Shown here: piece after piece, positions 58,711 to 64,000 of the stretch
How positions within the stretch are numbered: the first letter of the stretch is position 1
Layout of the letters: every line of letters begins with the position of its first letter
NCBI GenBank assembly: GCA_046348225.1
Contig: JAXMEQ010000004.1
Coordinates: forward strand, 186,001-250,000
Origin: JAXMEQ01 sp046348225
Lineage (GTDB): Bacteria > Pseudomonadota > Gammaproteobacteria > Burkholderiales > Burkholderiaceae_C
Length of the DNA stretch: 64,000 nt
Direction of reading: 5' to 3'
Notes under the pieces: model-generated
Databases searched by the model: none
Seen by the model: only the letters and a program-made list of their open reading frames with translations
Told to the model about the DNA's origin: nothing
Program-made: the position numbers and the translations under genes

Positions 58711-59658
58711 ATGTCAATGAGCAGAAGGCAATGGATGATGGTGGCCGCCGCTGGCGGCGCAAGCATGGCCCTGACCGCCTGTGGCGGCAGCGATGGCCCG
58801 GCGGTCGAGACCCGGGACGTGGTGCAAATCGCCCAGGCCGACCCCCAGTTCAGCATCCTGGTGGAAGCGGTGGTCGCGGCCGACCTGGTCAACACCCTCA
58901 AGGGCCCCGGCCCGTTCACGGTGTTTGCGCCCACCGATGCGGCCTTTGCCGCGCTGCTGGCCGAGCTGGGCGTGACCAAGGAAGCGCTGCTGGCCAACAA
59001 GCCGCTGCTGACGGCGGTGCTCACGTACCACGTGCTGCCGGGCAAGGTCGAGCGCGCGGGGGTGCCGCTGGGCAAAGCCGTCACCACCGTGCAGGGTGGC
59101 ATTTTCAAGGTGGACGCCACGGGTGGCGCCCTGGTCATCACCGACGGGCGCAACCGCACCAGCACCATTCGCGCCACGGACATTGCCGCCAGCAACGGGG
59201 TGGTGCACGTGATCGACCGGGTGCTGCTGCCCGCCGACAAAAACATTGTCCAGACGGCGCAGGCGCTGCCGCAGTTCAGCATCCTGGTGGAAGCGGTGGT
59301 CGCGGCCAACCTCGCGGGGGCCTTGTCGGGCGCCGGGCCGCTCACCGTATTCGCGCCCACCAACGACGCTTTTGCGGCACTGCTGTCGGAGCTGGGCGTG
59401 ACCAAAACGGCCCTGCTGGCCAATACCGCGCTGCTGACCCGAGTGCTCACCTACCATGTGGTGCCGGGCCGCGTGCTCAAGGCCGATGTCCCGGTGGGCA
59501 CCGCCATCACGTCACTGCAAGGCGCCACCTTCACCATCGACGCGAGCCTGGCCATCACCGACCAGCGCGGCCGCAAGAGCAACATCACCGCCACCGACGT
59601 GCTGACCAGCAACGGCGTGATCCACGTGATTGACAAGGTGATCCTGCCGCCGGCCTGA
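58711..59658 (+). CDS. Lipoprotein with two fasciclin (FAS1) domains
   Basis: Exported protein of 315 residues. The N-terminus has SRRQWMMVAAAGG with twin arginines and a lipobox ending LTACGG, so it may be a Tat-exported lipoprotein. Two FAS1 domains follow, at residues 35-175 and 176-315, each with the pattern FTVFAPTDAAF (second copy LTVFAPTNDAF) and LTYHVLPGKV (second LTYHVVPGRV). FAS1 domains act in adhesion and cell-surface interactions. The two DNA copies share an identical 36-base stretch (58846-58881 and 59272-59307), so the domain duplication is recent or homogenised. Confidence 0.9.
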   Translation: MSMSRRQWMMVAAAGGASMALTACGGSDGPAVETRDVVQIAQADPQFSILVEAVVAADLVNTLKGPGPFTVFAPTDAAFAALLAELGVTKEALLANKPLLTAVLTYHVLPGKVERAGVPLGKAVTTVQGGIFKVDATGGALVITDGRNRTSTIRATDIAASNGVVHVIDRVLLPADKNIVQTAQALPQFSILVEAVVAANLAGALSGAGPLTVFAPTNDAFAALLSELGVTKTALLANTALLTRVLTYHVVPGRVLKADVPVGTAITSLQGATFTIDASLAITDQRGRKSNITATDVLTSNGVIHVIDKVILPPA

Positions 59659-59744
59659 CGCGGCGGCGCCCGGCCGGGCCCGGGGAAGTTGTTGCCGCCA
59701 TGAAGAAAAACTAAACTTCGGGCGTCAGCATCAACTTCCCTTAT

Positions 59745-60659
59745 ATGAGTACCTTTGACCCCGACGCCCTCGAATGCCTGGCCGCCATCGTGGAAGAGGG
59801 GGGCTTTGAGCGCGCCGCCCAGCGCCTGTCGATCACCCAGTCGGCGGTGTCGCAGCGGCTGCGGGCGCTGGAGGCGCAGGTCGGCACGGTACTGATCGTG
59901 CGCAGCCGGCCGCTCAAGCCCACTTCGGCTGGCCAGCTCCTGCTCAAGCACACCAAGCAGCTGCGCCTGTTGCGCGCCGACCTCGAGCGCGACCTGAAGG
60001 AGCTGGCCCCCAGCTCCACAGGCAGCGGCCGCGAGGAAGAGCGGATCTCGATCGCCGTCAACGCCGACAGCATTGCCACTTGGGCCCTGCCTGCGCTCGG
60101 CGAACTGGCGCGCCAGGGGCTGCCGCTGGAGATCATCACCGACGATCAGGACTTCACCCACGAATGGCTGCGCGAAGGCCAGGTGCTGGGCTGCGTGACC
60201 ACGCTGAAGCAGGCGCTGCGCGGCTGCAAGGTGGTGCCGCTGGGCGCGATGGACTACATCGCCGTCGCCCGGCCCGACTTCGCCCAGGCACGCGTGCCCA
60301 AGGGCTTGACGCCGCACAACTTCCGCGAGGTGCCGTTCATTGCCTTCAACCGCAAGGACGATGGCCAGGCCGAGTTCGTGTCCAAGGCCTTCGGCCTGAA
60401 ACGGGTCACGCTGAGCCAGCTGTTTGTGCCCAGCTCCGAGGGTCAGGTGCGCGCGGTGCTGGCCGGCTGGGGCGTGAGCATCCTGCCCGAACTGCTGGTG
60501 CGCGGCCTGCTGGAGCAGGGCCAGCTGGTCAACATCTGCCCCGGCCATGCGCTGCCCATCCAGCTCTACTGGCATTGCTGGAACCTGGAATCCGACGTGC
60601 TCGACGCCCTCAGTGCGGCGCTGACCGGCGCGGCCAACACCGCCTTGACGAACACCTGA
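59745..60659 (+). CDS. argP: LysR-family regulator ArgP (IciA)
   Basis: Regulator of 304 residues. The HTH reads ECLAAIVEEGGFERAAQRLSITQSAVSQRLRALE, and VRSRPLKPTSAGQLLLKH, WLREGQVLGCVTTLKQALRG and FVPSSEGQVRAVLAGWGV are typical of ArgP. In many bacteria ArgP with lysine or arginine controls an exporter gene (lysE/argO) that lies next to it. Here the adjacent gene is a membrane signalling protein; a LysE-type gene lies 50 kb away at 9119. Confidence 0.85.
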   Translation: MSTFDPDALECLAAIVEEGGFERAAQRLSITQSAVSQRLRALEAQVGTVLIVRSRPLKPTSAGQLLLKHTKQLRLLRADLERDLKELAPSSTGSGREEERISIAVNADSIATWALPALGELARQGLPLEIITDDQDFTHEWLREGQVLGCVTTLKQALRGCKVVPLGAMDYIAVARPDFAQARVPKGLTPHNFREVPFIAFNRKDDGQAEFVSKAFGLKRVTLSQLFVPSSEGQVRAVLAGWGVSILPELLVRGLLEQGQLVNICPGHALPIQLYWHCWNLESDVLDALSAALTGAANTALTNT

Positions 60660-60675
60660 GCGAGGTATCCAATCA

Positions 60676-60696
60676 AACGATACAAAATGTATCGTT
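60676..60696. promoter_or_regulatory. Inverted repeat covering a start codon
   Basis: AACGATACA AAA TGTATCGTT is a perfect 9-bp inverted repeat with a 3-base spacer; the ATG of the next gene (60687-60689) lies in its centre. It could be a protein-binding operator or an RNA hairpin that hides the start codon. Confidence 0.55.
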
Positions 60697-62429
60697 GGTT
60701 GATGCGCCGCTGTTGGTGGGGCCTGCTGGCCTGCCTGCTGTTCACCGTGGGTGGCGGCGGGGCCAGTGCGCGCACCATCCTGGACCTGGACGTGCAGCGC
60801 CAGCCGGTGTCGCTGGCTGACTGGGGTGACTGGTGGCTCGACGAGTCCGGCCGCAGCGGGCTCGACGACGTGCTCAAGCTGCCCGAGTCTGCCTTCCGTC
60901 CCACGGCCGAGCGCCAGCTCTATCCCGTGAAGCCCGGCGAGGCGCTGTGGATACGCTTCACCGTTCCGCCCGCGCCCGACTTCGAGCGCTGGTACCTCCA
61001 GCTGCCGAACCCCGGCCTCAACAAGGCGACGCTGTTCACCCGGGCCGATGCCGGCTGGACCTTCCAGAGCGCTGGCGACCTGGTGCCCGTGGCCTACTGG
61101 CCCTTGCCCAACCTCCACCCCATCCTGCCGTTGCAGGTGTCGGCTGCCGATGTGGGCCGCTACATGCTGCGCATCGAGTCCAGCAGCACCTTCAGCACGC
61201 CCATCCGGTTTGTCAGCGAAAGCGGGCTGTCATCGGAGCAGCAGCGCATATCGCTGTTGCACGGCGTTTACTTCGGGCTGCTGACCATGGTGGCCGTGTT
61301 TGGCCTCATCAGCGCGGCGGTGATGCGCGACCAGGCCTACCTGTGGTTCAGCCTGTACGCCATGGCCATCAATGTGTCGGTAGCCACCGGGGTAGGCGTC
61401 GCAGGCCTGCACCTGTGGCCGCTCAACGCGCGGTGGGCTGACGCGGCAGAGTACGTGCTGCCCACCTTGAGCTTTGCGCCGCTGCTGGTGTTCATCGCAA
61501 TGGCGGCGTCGTTGCGGGCCCGTTCGGTGGTGGTGTTCTGGCTGTTCTGCGCGCTCGCGGCCGGCTCGCTGGCCGCGGCCGTGGCGGCGTACCTGCTGCC
61601 CAGTCCGTCGCGGCTGCAGCTGCTGCTGGGCACGGTGCTGCTGCTGTCGGCGGTGGGCGTGGCGGGCCTGGCCTGGGCCTGGTACCACGGCGACCGCTTT
61701 GCGCGCTGGCTGCTGCTGGCGTTTGCGCCGCTGGTGCTGGCGCTGCCGTTCCCGCTGGCACGCTGGCTGGCACTGGCCCCGCTGAATTTCTGGTCGCAGC
61801 ATGCGGTGCAGCTGGCCCTGGGCATCACCCTGCCGGCGGTGTTCCTGCTGCTGATCCTGCGCAGCCAGGAGCGGCGCGACTACCGCCGCCGCATCACCCA
61901 GCTGGACCAGGTGGATCCGATGACCGGGCTGGTGAACGACGACGTCTTCAGCCACCGCCTGCGCGGCCTGATCGAGCGCTCGCAGCGCTTCAACTGCCAG
62001 AGCGCCGTGGTGCTGGTGGACTTCACCAACCTGCACCGTCTGCGCGAGGAGTTTGGCCGCAAGGCCGTGCTGGAAGTCCTGCTGCGTCTTGCAGGGCGGC
62101 TGACCTCGCTGGTGCGCGACGTGGACACTGTGGCACGCATTGGCGAGGCCCGCTACGGCGTGCTGATCGAAGGCCCGGTGCCGCCCGACCGCGCCGCCGC
62201 GCTCGGCTCCAAGCTGCTGGCGCGCCTGATCATGCCGTTCGCACGCATGCCGATGGGCCTCACCGTGCGCCCCAAAGTGGCCGTGGCGCTGGTGCCGGCG
62301 CAGGGTGACAACGTGGAAGACGTGCTGCTGCGGCTGGACGGCATCCTCAAGGGCGCCGCACCGGACAACCGCAAGAACATCTACGTGGTGGATTCGCAGC
62401 CCGCGTCGGTGCCCCAGTCCATGCCCTGA
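60687..62429 (+). CDS. 7TM-DISM sensor with degenerate GGDEF domain
   Basis: Membrane signalling protein of 580 residues. A signal segment (WWGLLACLLFTVGGGGASA) is followed by a periplasmic 7TMR-DISM extracellular domain (residues 40-185, ALWIRFTVP). Seven hydrophobic helices span about residues 190-395, then comes a cytoplasmic GGDEF-like domain (QLDQVDPMTGLVNDDVF). The active-site loop reads RIGEARYGVL in place of the GGDEF signature, so cyclase activity is unlikely and a receptor or allosteric role is more probable. An inverted repeat spans the start codon. Confidence 0.82.
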   Translation: MYRWLMRRCWWGLLACLLFTVGGGGASARTILDLDVQRQPVSLADWGDWWLDESGRSGLDDVLKLPESAFRPTAERQLYPVKPGEALWIRFTVPPAPDFERWYLQLPNPGLNKATLFTRADAGWTFQSAGDLVPVAYWPLPNLHPILPLQVSAADVGRYMLRIESSSTFSTPIRFVSESGLSSEQQRISLLHGVYFGLLTMVAVFGLISAAVMRDQAYLWFSLYAMAINVSVATGVGVAGLHLWPLNARWADAAEYVLPTLSFAPLLVFIAMAASLRARSVVVFWLFCALAAGSLAAAVAAYLLPSPSRLQLLLGTVLLLSAVGVAGLAWAWYHGDRFARWLLLAFAPLVLALPFPLARWLALAPLNFWSQHAVQLALGITLPAVFLLLILRSQERRDYRRRITQLDQVDPMTGLVNDDVFSHRLRGLIERSQRFNCQSAVVLVDFTNLHRLREEFGRKAVLEVLLRLAGRLTSLVRDVDTVARIGEARYGVLIEGPVPPDRAAALGSKLLARLIMPFARMPMGLTVRPKVAVALVPAQGDNVEDVLLRLDGILKGAAPDNRKNIYVVDSQPASVPQSMP

Positions 62430-62522
62430 GGCACGCCCTGGCGGCTGGACAAGCCGGGGCCGGAGAGTATCCTTTGCGCAACGTCCGGTAACAGATCTGC
62501 CGGGAACACAAGGAGGCACCGA

Positions 62523-64000
62523 ATGCTGGATTCACTGGGCTTGCGGGCCCGGCTGGTACTGCTGGTGCTGGCAGCCCTGAGCCCGGTGTGCCTGCTGGGC
62601 ATGCTGGCCGCGCACCAGCAGCGCGAAAAGGCCATGGAGTTCGGGCGTTCGAGCTTGTTGGCCACCGCGCGCCTGGCTGTTACCCGGCAGGAGCAGCTGC
62701 TCGTCAAGACGCAGAACCTGCTGCAGGTGATGGCCAGCGGGCCATCCATTCGCGACACGCGCATCCGGCTGTGTGAACCCTACCTGCGCAACCTGCGCGC
62801 GCAGTACCTCATGTACGTGAACATTGGCGTGGCCAATCTGGAAGGGCAGCTCACCTGCCACGCCCAGAACGACGGTGAGCCGGTGAACGTGGCCGACCGG
62901 CCGTATTTTCGTGCCACCGTGCAGCACAAGGCCTTTTCGGTCGGTGAATTCAGCATCGGGCGGGCGACCGGCCAGCCGGTGCTGAATTTCGGCTTCCCGG
63001 TTTATGGTGACGATGGCCAGCTCAACGGCGTGGCGTTTGCCGCCATGGAGATCAGCGCCATGCAGGAAGCGCTGGCGGAGACGCCTGCCGTCGCGGGTGG
63101 CACGCTGCTGGTGGTCGACCGCAAGGGCGTGGTGCTGGCGGCATGGCCGGCTGACGCCGCTGCCGTGGGCAAGCCGGCGCCCGACGCGCCGGTGCGCGAG
63201 GCGGTGCGGCAAGCGGCGGCGGGCCTGTTTGAGGGGCCGGATGCCCAGGGCCTTGACCGCATTTATGCGCTGGCTGGAAACGCCAGCACCGGCGGAACCG
63301 ACCTGTTCGTGGTGGTGAGCGAGCCGCGCGACGCCATCCTCGGACCGCCGACGCGCAGTTTCCGGCAGGCGCTGGTGGCGGTGCTGCTGGCGGCGCTGTT
63401 TGGTGTGGGTTTTGCCTGGTGGATTGGCGGACGGCTGGTCGTGGCCCCCGCCCGGCGCATGCTGCGCGTGGCCCACCGCGTGCAGCGCGGCGACCTGTCC
63501 GCCCGCGTCGACGCGGTACCCGAGCGGCACCGCGACGAGCTGGCCCGCCTCGGTCGAACGCTCAACCGCATGACCGCTGCGATCGAGGAGCGGCAGCTTC
63601 GGCTTGACGAAGCCCTGCGCGCCGCTGAAAAGGAGCATGCGCTGGTGGACCTGATCATCAACAGCATGCGCGAAGGCGTGATCGCGGCCGACACGCAGGG
63701 CCGATTCCTGCTGTTCAACGAAGCCGCACGGCAGGTGCTGCCCTTGCATTCGACTGCCGACAACCTGGACGCCTGGCGGCAATGGCAGGAGCTGCGCAGC
63801 GCCGACGGCGACCAGGCCATCGCCCCACAGGACCGCCCCCTGAGCCGCGCGATTCGCGGCGAAAGCGCCGACAACCTGGAACTCATGGTTCGCATCGACG
63901 AGGCGCCTGACCGCGTACTCAGCCTCAATGCGCGTCCCCTGCTGGACCCGGCGGGTGAGGTGGTGGGCGGGCTGGTGGTGTTCACGGACATCACGGCGCG
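62523..64000 (+). CDS. Membrane sensor protein with dCACHE, HAMP and PAS domains (3' end outside window)
   Basis: The frame is open from ATG 62523 to the window end (492 codons). A strong AAGGAGG site lies six bases upstream. It has an N-terminal transmembrane segment (LVLLVLAALSPVCLLGMLAA), then a periplasmic dCACHE-like region with DRPYFRATVQHKAFSVGEFSIGR near residue 125. A second span (ALVAVLLAALFGVGFAWWIGG) is followed by a HAMP segment (RVQRGDLSARVDAVPERHRDEL) and a PAS domain (IINSMREGVIAADTQGRFLLFN) near residue 375. The output domain (histidine kinase or diguanylate cyclase/phosphodiesterase) lies beyond the window. Confidence 0.85.
   Translation, partial: MLDSLGLRARLVLLVLAALSPVCLLGMLAAHQQREKAMEFGRSSLLATARLAVTRQEQLLVKTQNLLQVMASGPSIRDTRIRLCEPYLRNLRAQYLMYVNIGVANLEGQLTCHAQNDGEPVNVADRPYFRATVQHKAFSVGEFSIGRATGQPVLNFGFPVYGDDGQLNGVAFAAMEISAMQEALAETPAVAGGTLLVVDRKGVVLAAWPADAAAVGKPAPDAPVREAVRQAAAGLFEGPDAQGLDRIYALAGNASTGGTDLFVVVSEPRDAILGPPTRSFRQALVAVLLAALFGVGFAWWIGGRLVVAPARRMLRVAHRVQRGDLSARVDAVPERHRDELARLGRTLNRMTAAIEERQLRLDEALRAAEKEHALVDLIINSMREGVIAADTQGRFLLFNEAARQVLPLHSTADNLDAWRQWQELRSADGDQAIAPQDRPLSRAIRGESADNLELMVRIDEAPDRVLSLNARPLLDPAGEVVGGLVVFTDITA

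Noticed and set aside
1..64000. tRNA, rRNA and insertion sequence genes
   Set aside because: No cloverleaf T-arm pattern, rRNA segment or transposase-like protein was recognised anywhere in the window.

Overview
The window is GC-rich bacterial DNA with very dense coding and many 4-base ATGA stop/start overlaps. The gene content points to a betaproteobacterium of the order Burkholderiales, most likely family Comamonadaceae: solitary Bug/TctC-type and TAXI-type binding proteins, an acetoacetyl-CoA synthetase, a Liv-type ABC transporter next to an aromatic aldehyde dehydrogenase, and a dispersed palindromic repeat with a GCTAT..ATAGC core. This assignment is inferred from gene content; no rRNA or tRNA gene was found to confirm it.

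Layout. 1-4.7 kb: branched-chain or aromatic-acid ABC transporter (livHMGF, livH cut by the window edge) and an aldehyde dehydrogenase. 4.7-6.4 kb: a YkgJ-type Cys-cluster protein, an FMN reductase and a Phd/VapC-type toxin-antitoxin pair. 6.4-12.1 kb: the chromosome partition neighbourhood mnmG-rsmG-(lysE-like)-parA-(hydrolase)-parB, with three parS-like sites inside mnmG and rsmG. 12-16.6 kb: FAD-linked oxidase, D-aminoacylase-type amidohydrolase, cobalamin adenosyltransferase and a cyclic-nucleotide-binding protein. 16.7-24.7 kb: a P450-like heme protein, a large cyclase/AAA/TPR signalling protein, a RoxA-like diheme cytochrome c oxygenase and a GAF-PAS gene broken by an in-frame amber codon. 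24.8-29.8 kb: a patch with lower GC holding unknown genes and a secreted metallopeptidase with an unknown partner. 29.9-40 kb: permease, TetR-regulated hydrolase and acetoacetyl-CoA synthetase, transporters and regulators. 40-47.4 kb: a MarR-controlled set resembling part of the nicotinate (nic) pathway, then an acyl-CoA dehydrogenase and hydrolases. 47.4-58.5 kb: lone molybdenum hydroxylase large subunit, B12-type radical SAM protein, PPK2, a RTX/DUF4214 protein, adenylate cyclase, YegD-type Hsp70 and DadA. 58.6-64 kb: a fasciclin lipoprotein, ArgP-type regulator and two membrane signalling proteins, the last cut by the window edge.

Two things stand out. First, at least eight copies of a roughly 50-base imperfect palindromic element are scattered through the window. 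Several lie within reading frames: two interrupt enzymes in frame, one forms part of a signal peptide, three supply stop codons, and two abut start codons. Second, the P450-like / RoxA-like / cyclase-AAA / GAF group looks like a self-contained oxidative pathway with its own regulator. Lipid-derived oxylipin chemistry is a reasonable but unproven hypothesis for it.
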